DNA of 7,680 nt, from positions 1-7,680 of the forward strand of contig CACWJV010000101.1 in assembly GCA_902761265.1 (NCBI GenBank), written 5' to 3'. The notes beneath the pieces are model-generated. The model did no database searches and was not told the DNA's origin. It was given only the letters and a program-made list of their open reading frames with translations. Within the stretch, counting starts at the first letter, position 1. Every line of letters starts with the position of its first letter. Below, piece after piece: positions 1-5,855 of this stretch. The translations under genes and the position numbers were made by a program. This DNA is from Oscillospiraceae bacterium. GTDB taxonomy: Bacteria > Bacillota > Clostridia > Oscillospirales > Acutalibacteraceae.

Positions 1-2
1 AA

Positions 3-389
3 ACGCCGGTGCAGCTCTGGATCGCGTGCCTGCTGTTTTTAGCCGCCATGTTTCCGCATGAGTTTTTACACGCGCTGTGTTTTCGCGGCGATGTGGAGCT
101 TTATACCTGGTTCAAACGCGGCGCGCTGTTTGTCGTCGGCACAGAGGATATGCCCAAAGGCCGGTTCATTTTTATGAGCCTTTTGCCGAATCTGGTTTTG
201 GGCGTTGTGCCGTTCGCTGTGTTTTTGTTTTTGCCGCAACTGACGGCGCTCGGCTTCTTCGGTCTCATCGCCTTCTCCGCGGGCTTCGGCGACTATATCA
301 ACGTCTTCTTTGCGCTCACACAGATGCCGAAAGGTGCACTGACCTATATGCACGGCTTTCACTCCTATTGGTACGAGCCGGAAAAATAA
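3..389 (+). CDS. DUF3267-type putative membrane zinc metallopeptidase, 5' partial
   Basis: The frame is open from the window edge. A GTG at 9 can be read as a start, but codons before it are open and no ribosome binding site can be seen, so the gene probably begins upstream; the family is usually longer than the 126 residues seen from that GTG. The key motif is HEFLH at residues 17-21 from the GTG (bases 57-71), an HExxH zinc-binding and catalytic signature inside a membrane helix. Two more hydrophobic helices follow at about residues 53-92. The conserved-looking GFGDYINV segment at about 92-99 fits the DUF3267 pattern, in which a downstream Asp is thought to complete the metal site. Family knowledge: DUF3267 proteins are predicted intramembrane-type zincins of unknown substrate. 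It ends 175 bp before rplS and no clear terminator follows. The family call is fairly secure; the function is not. Confidence 0.75.
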   Translation, partial: TPVQLWIACLLFLAAMFPHEFLHALCFRGDVELYTWFKRGALFVVGTEDMPKGRFIFMSLLPNLVLGVVPFAVFLFLPQLTALGFFGLIAFSAGFGDYINVFFALTQMPKGALTYMHGFHSYWYEPEK

Positions 390-408
390 AAAAATTCACA
401 AAAAACAC

Positions 409-437
409 TTGCTTTTTTTGGCAAGCTGTGATAAACT
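409..437 (+). promoter_or_regulatory. Extended -10 promoter for rplS
   Basis: A -35-like TTGCTT (409-414) is followed after exactly 17 bp by TAAACT (432-437), preceded by TGn (429-431), an extended -10. The -35 match is poor (3 of 6) and the -10 match is 4 of 6, which the TG extension would help compensate. Transcription would start near 443-445, leaving a leader of about 120 nt before rplS. The -35 lies in a small inverted repeat (CTTGC 408-412, GCAAG 421-425). Confidence 0.55.
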
Positions 438-442
438 ATTCA

Positions 443-564
443 AGCATTTGTTCCCGCCGCTTTGCGGCGTGGTTTGATGCCGGCTGATTCAGTCAGAAAT
501 TTACAAGCGGTCCTCTGCTGCTCTTGCGGTACGAACGTGGCAGAATCTAAGGAGGAAAAACCCA
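443..564 (+). promoter_or_regulatory. Structured 5' leader of rplS, candidate L19 leader
   Basis: The leader holds two visible structures. The first is a hairpin with a perfect 6-bp stem, CGCCGC (455-460) and GCGGCG (464-469), with loop TTT. The second can hide the ribosome binding site: TCTGC (514-518) pairs with GCAGA (540-544), and TCC (511-513) can continue with GGA (551-553) across a six-base bulge; alternatively TCCTC (511-515) pairs with GAGGA (552-556). Both involve the AAGGAGG site at 549-555. Known: an L19 autoregulatory leader occurs upstream of rplS in Bacillus subtilis and other Firmicutes. Inference: this is a member or analogue that represses translation when L19 is in excess. 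I cannot confirm a match to the known covariance model. Confidence 0.45.
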
Positions 565-909
565 ATGGACGCACTCAAACTCATCTCCGACGCGAGCCTC
601 AAAACTGAGGTACCCGAAATCGAAATCGGTTCCACCGTCCGCGTTCACGTAAAAATCCGTGAAGGCGAGCGCGAAAGAATCCAGATGTTCGAAGGCACTG
701 TCATCGCCAAGCGCGGCAGCGGTATCTCTTCCACCTTCACCGTCCGCCGTGTTTCCTACGGCGTTGGCGTGGAACGTGTGTTCCCCGTGCATTCACCGAA
801 CGTGGTGAAGGTTGACCTTGTCAGAAAAGGTAAGGTTCGCAGAGCTAAGCTGTATTATCTTCGCGACAGAGTCGGTAAGGCTGCGAAGGTCAAGGAAAAG
901 CTGGGCTGA
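565..909 (+). CDS. rplS: 50S ribosomal protein L19
   Basis: The protein is 114 residues, the normal length for bacterial L19, and is recognisable throughout. The N-terminal part contains the VPEIEIGSTVRVHVKIREG stretch, the middle contains the FEGTVIAKRGSGISSTFTVRR segment, and the C-terminal part contains the VEKVF-like VERVFPVHSP block followed by basic residues ending in LYYLRDRVGKAAK. L19 binds 23S rRNA at the interface with the 30S subunit and contributes to an intersubunit bridge. The ATG at 565 has an excellent AAGGAGG (549-555) at suitable spacing, embedded in a possible regulatory leader. It is followed by a strong terminator at 924-949, so the downstream genes probably receive only read-through transcription. 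It heads the housekeeping group with lepB and rbgA, an arrangement known in Clostridia. Confidence 0.98.
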   Translation: MDALKLISDASLKTEVPEIEIGSTVRVHVKIREGERERIQMFEGTVIAKRGSGISSTFTVRRVSYGVGVERVFPVHSPNVVKVDLVRKGKVRRAKLYYLRDRVGKAAKVKEKLG

Positions 910-923
910 TTCGAAGAAAAATT

Positions 924-949
924 GGGGAGCGGTCTGCTTCCCTTTTTTT
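924..949 (+). terminator. Rho-independent terminator after rplS
   Basis: A 7-bp stem is formed by GGGGAGC (924-930) and GCTTCCC (936-942), with one G-T wobble and a 5-base loop, followed at once by seven T (943-949). It lies 15 bp after the rplS stop and 32 bp before lepB, whose own promoter is not evident. It may therefore act as a partial terminator that lowers lepB-rbgA transcription relative to rplS. Confidence 0.85.
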
Positions 950-980
950 CATTTCACCGATATAGAAAGGATGCATTGCC

Positions 981-1622
981 ATGCAGGAAGATTTGACCAA
1001 AAAAGACAAAAAGGACCTCTCCTTTGCCGATAAACTCGCGATCAACTGCTACGATCTTGCGTCGGTGCTGGTGTCGGCGATTGTGACCATCATGCTGATC
1101 TTCACTTTCGTGTTCCGCATCGTCGGCGTGGTCGGCACATCTATGGTGCCCACCCTCCAGGACGGCGACTGGCTGGCGATCACGGCGTGGGACAAAAAGC
1201 CGGAATACGGCCAGGTCATCATCATCACGCAGCCCAACTGGTTTGACGAGCCGATCGTCAAGCGCATCATCGCCACCGAAAACCAGACTGTGGACATCAA
1301 CTTCAGCAAGGGCGAAGTCTATGTGGACGGCGTGCTGCTCGACGAGCCGTATATCAACAACCTCACGCTCAACCAGGAGGACGGCGTCACATTTCCGCTG
1401 ACGGTGCCGGAGGGTCACGTCTTTGTCATGGGCGACAACCGGCAGGGATCGACGGACTCCCGGTCGGAAAAGATCGGCTTCATCGACGAAAACTACATTC
1501 TCGGGGTGGTCAAGCTGCGTCCGTTCAACATCAATAACTATGACCGGAAGTTTTCGTTCTATAAATTCACCGACTGGAAAATCAGCCAGGCTGTGCTGAC
1601 GCCGGCGTCGCCGCAAGCCTAA
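981..1622 (+). CDS. lepB: Type I signal peptidase (SipS/LepB family)
   Basis: This membrane-bound Ser-Lys protease removes signal peptides from proteins exported by Sec or Tat. It has 213 residues, the compact Gram-positive size. Residues 1-20 are a charged cytoplasmic tail, about 27-50 form one membrane anchor, and the rest faces outside. The catalytic serine is S54 in GTSMVPTL (52-59). The general-base lysine is K94 in IVKRIIA (92-98). The conserved GDNRQGSTDSR box (151-161) closes the active site. The start at 981 follows AGAAAGGA (964-971); an ATG at 971 is out of frame with the protein. It sits between the rplS terminator and rbgA, which begins 13 bp after its stop, so lepB and rbgA are very probably co-transcribed. 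The specificity among Sip paralogues cannot be judged. Confidence 0.96.
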   Translation: MQEDLTKKDKKDLSFADKLAINCYDLASVLVSAIVTIMLIFTFVFRIVGVVGTSMVPTLQDGDWLAITAWDKKPEYGQVIIITQPNWFDEPIVKRIIATENQTVDINFSKGEVYVDGVLLDEPYINNLTLNQEDGVTFPLTVPEGHVFVMGDNRQGSTDSRSEKIGFIDENYILGVVKLRPFNINNYDRKFSFYKFTDWKISQAVLTPASPQA

Positions 1623-1635
1623 AAGGGGAAAGACC

Positions 1636-2514
1636 ATGCCCGATATGCAAAAACAAACCGTCCAGTGGTTCCCCGGCCACATGGCGAAGACGCGGCGGCT
1701 GATCAAGGAAAGCCTGCCGCTGGTCGACTGTGTGACCGAACTACTCGACGCGCGCATCCCGCTGGCAAGCCGCAACCCGGAGCTTGACACGCTGACCGAA
1801 CGCAAGCCGCGCATCGTGCTGCTCAACAAGTGCGATATGGCCGACGAGGAGACGACGCGCCGCTGGATCGAATGGTTCCGGCTGCGGGGACAGGCCGCCA
1901 TCGCGGTAGACTGCCGCAGCGGCAAGGGCCTCGGGCAGTATCATGCGCTTGTGCGCCGGGTGCTGGCCGATAAAATCAAAGCCAACGAAGCGCGCGGTAT
2001 GCCGGGCAAATCCTTGCGCGTGATGGTTGTGGGGATTCCGAATACAGGCAAATCCTCGTTTATCAACCGCATGGCCGGCAAAAACCGCGCCAAGGTTGCC
2101 GACCGTCCGGGCGTGACGCGCCACAATCAGTGGTTCGCTATCGGCAGCGGCATCGAGCTGCTCGACACGCCGGGTGTGCTCTGGCCGAAATTTGACGATC
2201 CTGCCGTGGGCGACAAGCTCGCCTTCATCGGCTCGGTCAAAGACGAAGTGACCGACAGCGAAACGATGGCCTGCCGGCTGATCCGCGCATTGCAAAGCGG
2301 CTATCTCGAGCTGCTTTGCGAACGCTACAAGCTCGACAAAGCCGACGCCGACGGCGCAGAACCCTACGCGGTGCTGGAACTGATCGGTGCCAGACGCGGC
2401 ATGAAAATGCGCGGCGGCGATGTGGATACGGAGCGTGCGTCGATCATGCTTTTGGACGAATACCGCGGCGGCAAGCTCGGCCGCATTTCGTTTGAACAAC
2501 CGAATTTTGAATAA
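1636..2514 (+). CDS. rbgA: Ribosome biogenesis GTPase RbgA (YlqF)
   Basis: The 292-residue protein has the circularly permuted GTPase order of the YlqF/YawG family: G4 NKCD (64-67), a G5-like segment near SGKG (95-98), G1 GIPNTGKSS (133-141), G2 Thr in GVTRHNQW (about T161), and G3 DTPG (177-180). The N-terminal WFPGHMAKT (11-19) is diagnostic; H15 corresponds to the catalytic histidine described for B. subtilis RbgA. The C-terminal region ending in YRGGKLGRISFE is the RNA-binding domain typical of RbgA. Known role: late assembly of the 50S subunit, allowing incorporation of late proteins such as L16. The ATG at 1636 has an AGGGGAAAG site (1624-1632); an ATG at 1645 is a less likely alternative. 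It lies 13 bp after lepB and its stop codon merges with a terminator. The rnhB gene that commonly follows in Firmicutes is absent. Confidence 0.96.
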   Translation: MPDMQKQTVQWFPGHMAKTRRLIKESLPLVDCVTELLDARIPLASRNPELDTLTERKPRIVLLNKCDMADEETTRRWIEWFRLRGQAAIAVDCRSGKGLGQYHALVRRVLADKIKANEARGMPGKSLRVMVVGIPNTGKSSFINRMAGKNRAKVADRPGVTRHNQWFAIGSGIELLDTPGVLWPKFDDPAVGDKLAFIGSVKDEVTDSETMACRLIRALQSGYLELLCERYKLDKADADGAEPYAVLELIGARRGMKMRGGDVDTERASIMLLDEYRGGKLGRISFEQPNFE

Positions 2515-2541
2515 AAAAGCTGCCGGTGGGCAGCTTTTTTA
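2513..2541 (+). terminator. Rho-independent terminator after rbgA
   Basis: The stem AGCTGCC (2518-2524) pairs perfectly with GGCAGCT (2529-2535) around the loop GGTG. An A-tract before it, which includes the rbgA stop codon, and a T-tract after it (2535-2540) extend the pairing. The symmetric A and T tracts mean it could also work on the opposite strand. Confidence 0.9.
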
Positions 2542-2545
2542 TTCA

Positions 2546-2668
2546 GGGCCGAGGGCCAAGGGCAAAGGGCAAAGGGCCAAGGGCAAAGGGCAAAGGGCAG
2601 GGGTAAGAGCCAAGGGCAAAGGGCCAAGGGCAAAGGGCAAAGGGCAAAGGGCAAAGGGCAGAGGCAGG
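2546..2668 (+). repeat. Heptanucleotide tandem array GGGCAAA/GGGCCAA, G-quadruplex-prone
   Basis: About 17-18 head-to-tail units fill this stretch. Most are GGGCAAA; GGGCCAA variants occur at 2553, 2574 and 2621, and the edge unit at 2546 is GGGCCGA. The middle is degenerate (about 2595-2613: two 6-base units and one GAGCCAA), and the array decays at 2656-2668. In the first half a 21-base super-period CCAA-CAAA-CAAA is visible (2553-2573 and 2574-2594). GGG runs spaced by 4 bases satisfy the canonical G-quadruplex pattern many times over on the + strand. The array fills the space between the rbgA terminator and the sigK upstream region. Open frames across it encode only Lys/Gly/Arg or Leu/Pro/Ala/Cys repetition, so it is not coding. 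Similar heptamer arrays (STRR) are known in cyanobacteria; its function here is unknown. Confidence 0.95.
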
Positions 2669-2676
2669 TTGCGGCT

Positions 2677-2707
2677 GTATATTCTTTTCCGCGTATGCCC
2701 ATACTGA
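2677..2707 (+). promoter_or_regulatory. Candidate sigma-E-type promoter for sigK
   Basis: GTATATT (2677-2683) resembles the sigma-E -35 consensus, and CATACTGA (2700-2707) matches the first five bases of its -10 consensus (CATACA-like). The 16-base gap is slightly longer than usual. In B. subtilis sigK is transcribed by sigma E with SpoIIID, so the location makes biological sense. Transcription would start near 2715, about 55 bases before the preferred sigK ATG. Confidence 0.4.
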
Positions 2708-2736
2708 TAAAAACCGCCGGCGTCTTTTTTGGCCTT

Positions 2737-2754
2737 TGCCGGCATATGCTGGCA
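2737..2754 (+). promoter_or_regulatory. 18-base palindrome in front of sigK
   Basis: The sequence TGCCGGCATATGCTGGCA is self-complementary over all 18 positions except one G-T pair (2741 with 2750). It lies 14 bases before the preferred sigK ATG, and its last base touches the ribosome binding site region. It could be a protein binding site (regulators of the sigK locus such as SpoIIID, or sigma K feedback) or a cruciform-prone element. A second GCCGGC at 2716-2721 could compete for pairing with 2738-2743. No function is demonstrated. Confidence 0.4.
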
Positions 2755-2768
2755 TGAGGTGGTTTTTC

Positions 2769-3476
2769 ATGCTGCAAATTCTCCAGTCGATCCTGTCGCG
2801 TCTGCTGTTTTTGACGCTCCATCTGCAAAACGCGTCGTCCTTTCCGCCGCCGCTTTCGGCTGCCCGGGAACGCGAACTGCTGGGGCTGTGGCGCCACACA
2901 GGCGACAAAGCCGCCCGCGCTGCGCTGATTGAACATAACCTCCGGCTCGTGGCGCACATCATGAAAAAATATTACGCCGCCGAAAGTGATCAGGAGGATC
3001 TCATCTCCATCGGCACCATCGGACTGATCAAGGCGGTCGATTCGTTTGACCCCGACAAAGGTACGCGCCTTGCAACCTATGCGGCGCGGTGCATCGAAAA
3101 CGAGATTCTCATGCACTTTCGCGCCCGCCGCCGCACCGCCGGCACGGTGAGCTTGAGCGAACCGATGGAAAGCGACAGCGAGGGCAATCCGCTTTCGCTT
3201 CTGGATCTGATCTATACCGAGGACACCATCGCCGACGATCTTGACGTCAAACGCAAAACGCGCCAGCTCTACGCGTTTCTTGCCGAGATGGAGGATTCGC
3301 GCGAAAAACAGATCCTAATCAGCCGCTACGGTCTGTACGGCGGCCGGGAGATGACGCAGCGCGAACTGGCAAAGTCGCTCGGTATCTCGCGCTCGTATGT
3401 GTCGCGGCTTGAAAAAAAGGCGCTCTCTCTTTTGCGTGCCCGGTTTGACGCCCTGCAGACGGGCGGAAAATCTTAA
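2769..3476 (+). CDS. sigK: RNA polymerase sporulation sigma factor SigK, with pro-sequence
   Basis: Sigma K directs late mother-cell gene expression (coat, cortex and lysis genes) in sporulation. I prefer the ATG at 2769: GAGGTG (2756-2761) lies 7 bases before it, giving 235 residues; longer forms from ATG 2754 or TTG 2736 would lack a good site. Residues 1-24 are a hydrophobic leader like the B. subtilis pro-sigma-K sequence removed by SpoIVFB, followed by FPPPLS (25-30). Region 2 is clear: ALIEHNLRLVAHI (52-64), EDLISIGTIGLIKAVDSF (76-93) and TRLATYAARCIENEILMHFR (99-118). Region 4 has REKQILISRYGL (178-189) and the helix-turn-helix LAKSLGISRSYVSRLEKKAL (200-219). The gene is intact with no skin-type element interrupting it. 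No convincing terminator follows. Confidence 0.95.
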   Translation: MLQILQSILSRLLFLTLHLQNASSFPPPLSAARERELLGLWRHTGDKAARAALIEHNLRLVAHIMKKYYAAESDQEDLISIGTIGLIKAVDSFDPDKGTRLATYAARCIENEILMHFRARRRTAGTVSLSEPMESDSEGNPLSLLDLIYTEDTIADDLDVKRKTRQLYAFLAEMEDSREKQILISRYGLYGGREMTQRELAKSLGISRSYVSRLEKKALSLLRARFDALQTGGKS

Positions 3477-3503
3477 TATTTTATATATTTTTTCCCTTTC
3501 TTA

Positions 3504-3532
3504 TTGATTTCGCCGGGTGATTTTATTATAAT
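3504..3532 (+). promoter_or_regulatory. Strong sigma-A-type promoter for the PBP gene
   Basis: TTGATT (3504-3509) and a perfect TATAAT (3527-3532) are separated by exactly 17 bp in an AT-rich gap that contrasts with the GC-rich coding DNA around it. The start of transcription would be near 3539. Just at that point lie overlapping inverted repeats, GTATA-TG-TATAC (3540-3551) and ATGTATACAT (3544-3553), which could be an operator. Confidence 0.85.
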
Positions 3533-3585
3533 ATATGCTGTATATGTATACATGACTTTGTTTATTTGCGGAGGTCTACGGATAT

Positions 3586-5850
3586 ATGGCAAACTCCAAC
3601 GAACAAAAAGCCCGGGCGGCTGCAAACGCTGAAGTGAAAAAACCGGTAAAACGGAAAAAGAAACGCCGCGTCAAGCGTAAGCACCCGGTGCTCTTTACCA
3701 TTTTCCTGGTCTTTTTCGTGCTGATGATCTCCGGCATTCTGACCGGTGTTGTGGTCGGCACGTCCATGTTCCGCTATGTGGACGGCGTGGTCAACGGCAA
3801 AAAGGTGATCGACCTCGATTATTACAAGAGCACCCAAAGCCAGACTTCGATCCTCTATGCCTATAACAGCAAGGACAAGCCTGTGGAGCAGACGCGTCTG
3901 CACGGTGAAGAAAACCGGATCTGGATCGACTATGACGAAATGCCGGACGATCTGATCTGGGCGTTCGTGTGTCTGGAGGACAAGCGTTTCTTTGAACACA
4001 GCGGCGTCGACTGGCGGCGTACCATCGGCGTTATGGTCAAGCCGAGCTACAACGGTCAGGGCGGTTCCACGATCACCCAGCAGCTTATCAAGAACCTCAC
4101 CAAGAAAAACGAAGTGACCTATATCCGCAAATTCAACGAGATTTTGCGCGCGCTGAACCTCGAAAACTACTATTCCAAAACCGAGATCCTCGAAGCCTAC
4201 CTCAACGAGGTGTACCTCGGCTGCGGCTGCTACGGTGTGCGTACCGCCGCGGAACGCTATTTCGGCAAAGAGGTCAAGGATCTGACGCTGACGGAATGCG
4301 CGACCCTCGCCGCCATCACCAAAGCGCCCTATACCCAGAACCCGGTCTACAGCTATGAAAAGAACCATGAGCGCGAACAGTACTGTCTGGAGTGTATGTA
4401 TCTGGAAGGCAAACTCTCCGAAAAGCGCTATCAGAAAGCCCTCAAAAAGGACGTTAAGATTCTCAAAAACAACACCATCTCCAACGCCGGCGGCGCCGAC
4501 CAGCATATCCTTTCGTGGTACGAAGAATACGTCATCGACCAGGTCATCGCCGATTTGCAGGCCGAATACGGCTACGAATACAGCGAAGCGTCGCGCATGG
4601 TGTACTACGGCGGTCTGAACATCTATTCCGCCGTCGATCTCGACGTACAGGCAAAGCTCGAAAAGATCTATCTCAACCGCGAAGGCTTCCCGAATTCCAT
4701 CCGGGACAAGGAAGGCCGTCTGCCGCAGTCTGCCATGACCATCATGGACTATCAGGGCCGCATCATCGCCATTGCAGGTGGCACCGGCGAAAAGACCGCC
4801 AACCGCGCCTACAATCGCGCCACCGACAAACGCGCCAAACGCCAGCCCGGTTCCTCGATGAAACCGCTGGGCGTCTATGCGCCGGCGATGGATCTCGGTC
4901 TGATCTCGCCGACGTCTCCGATTCTCGAAAAAGCGATTATGCTCAACGGCAGCCTTTGGCCGCGCAACTTCAACGGCGACCACGGCTCCGGCAACTATAT
5001 CTCTGTGCAGGAGGCGCTGGTCCGCTCGCTCAACACCGTGCCGGTCCGCATTCTGCATGAAATGCTCGGCGTCAATTCGGCGTTTGAATACGCGAACGAC
5101 CACTTCCATCTGCATTTGTCCAACAACGACAAGGATCTCAGCCCGCTGGCCGTCGGCGGCACCAACACCGGCGTGACGACGCTCGAAATGGCGGCGGCGT
5201 TCGCCACATTCGGCAACGGCGGCAAGTATTATACGCCCTACAGCTATTATAAAGTCACCGACCGCAACGGCGAAGTGCTGCTTGACCACACCAAGGACGA
5301 ACCGGAACAGGCGATCAAGCTCGCCACGTCGAACTCCATGCGTTCGATGATGACCAAAGCGGTCACGCAGTCCAACGGTACGGGCTACGGCTCGCAGATC
5401 CCGCGGTTCCAAACCTTCGCCAAAACCGGTACCACATCGGACAACTGCGACAAATGGTATTGCGGCGGCACTCCGCACTATGTGTGCGCCGTTTGGTACG
5501 GCTTTGACTACCGCGCCGATTTGCGTACCGGAGCGTCCAACCCGTCCAAGAATATCTTCCGCTATGTCTTCTCCCAGATTTCCGCCGATCTGCCGCAAAA
5601 GACCTTTGCCGATACAATCAAGGAGTGCGGCGGCGACGAAGAGGACGCCACCGAAATGATCTCCACGGATCCCGTTACGACCCGCGCAACAACAAGTGCA
5701 ACGACAACGGCGTCGGACGATGAGGATGACGACGACACCACCAAGGCGACCACCGCTTCCACTACACAAAGCACGACCCGTTCTACGACCGCAGCGCCCA
5801 CAGCGCCGCCGACAACGGCTGACGGCCCGCAGATGGTCGACGCAGGGTAA
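3586..5850 (+). CDS. Class A penicillin-binding protein (PBP1A-like transglycosylase/transpeptidase)
   Basis: This bifunctional cell wall synthase has 754 residues. A basic cytoplasmic tail (19-33, KRKKKRRVKRK) precedes one membrane helix (about 35-60). The glycosyltransferase family 51 domain follows: EDKRFFEHSGVD (131-142, catalytic E131), GGSTITQQLIKN (159-170), RKFNEILRALNLE (181-193) and KTEILEAYLNEVYLG (198-212). The transpeptidase domain has the nucleophile S423 in SSMK (423-426), SLN (481-483) and KTGTT (613-617), so both activities look intact. The C-terminus (about 692-754) is a Thr-rich, partly acidic tail with a DDEDDDD block, probably a disordered wall-spanning region. C621, C626 and C634 near the KTG motif are unusual and could form a disulphide. 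GGAGGT (3570-3575) supports the ATG at 3586. ruvX starts 5 bp after its stop. The gene symbol (ponA or pbpF type) cannot be decided from this window. Confidence 0.96.
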   Translation: MANSNEQKARAAANAEVKKPVKRKKKRRVKRKHPVLFTIFLVFFVLMISGILTGVVVGTSMFRYVDGVVNGKKVIDLDYYKSTQSQTSILYAYNSKDKPVEQTRLHGEENRIWIDYDEMPDDLIWAFVCLEDKRFFEHSGVDWRRTIGVMVKPSYNGQGGSTITQQLIKNLTKKNEVTYIRKFNEILRALNLENYYSKTEILEAYLNEVYLGCGCYGVRTAAERYFGKEVKDLTLTECATLAAITKAPYTQNPVYSYEKNHEREQYCLECMYLEGKLSEKRYQKALKKDVKILKNNTISNAGGADQHILSWYEEYVIDQVIADLQAEYGYEYSEASRMVYYGGLNIYSAVDLDVQAKLEKIYLNREGFPNSIRDKEGRLPQSAMTIMDYQGRIIAIAGGTGEKTANRAYNRATDKRAKRQPGSSMKPLGVYAPAMDLGLISPTSPILEKAIMLNGSLWPRNFNGDHGSGNYISVQEALVRSLNTVPVRILHEMLGVNSAFEYANDHFHLHLSNNDKDLSPLAVGGTNTGVTTLEMAAAFATFGNGGKYYTPYSYYKVTDRNGEVLLDHTKDEPEQAIKLATSNSMRSMMTKAVTQSNGTGYGSQIPRFQTFAKTGTTSDNCDKWYCGGTPHYVCAVWYGFDYRADLRTGASNPSKNIFRYVFSQISADLPQKTFADTIKECGGDEEDATEMISTDPVTTRATTSATTTASDDEDDDDTTKATTASTTQSTTRSTTAAPTAPPTTADGPQMVDAG

Positions 5851-5855
5851 CGCCT

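Noticed and set aside
390..425. Terminator for the DUF3267 gene
   Set aside because: CTTGC/GCAAG gives only a 5-bp stem and no T-run follows; the T-run lies in the loop.
938..966. Possible separate promoter for lepB (TATAGA at 961-966)
   Set aside because: No acceptable -35 at proper distance; the position falls within the rplS terminator and is too close to the start codon.
954..1925. 323-codon minus-strand frame across lepB and the start of rbgA
   Set aside because: It spans two clear + strand genes and their junction and has no recognisable domain or ribosome binding site.
2546..2668. Heptamer array as a CRISPR array
   Set aside because: Units are 7 bases with no unique spacers, and no cas genes are present.
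2736..2768. Upstream TTG 2736 or ATG 2754 as the sigK start
   Set aside because: Neither has a good ribosome binding site and they lie in the palindrome; ATG 2769 has GAGGTG at good spacing and gives a normal pro-sequence length.
2364..3116. Minus-strand and + strand frames running through the heptamer array
   Set aside because: A 7-base repeat without stops stays open in all frames; the products are just Leu/Pro/Ala/Cys or Lys/Gly/Arg repetition overlapping rbgA and sigK.
3477..3503. Terminator after sigK
   Set aside because: The stretch is AT-rich with a T-run but I find no stable hairpin before it.
3562..5769. 735-codon open frame on the minus strand opposite the PBP gene
   Set aside because: Its translation is low-complexity and family-less, and it mirrors the GC-rich codon pattern of an unmistakable PBP gene, which often leaves the antisense frame open.
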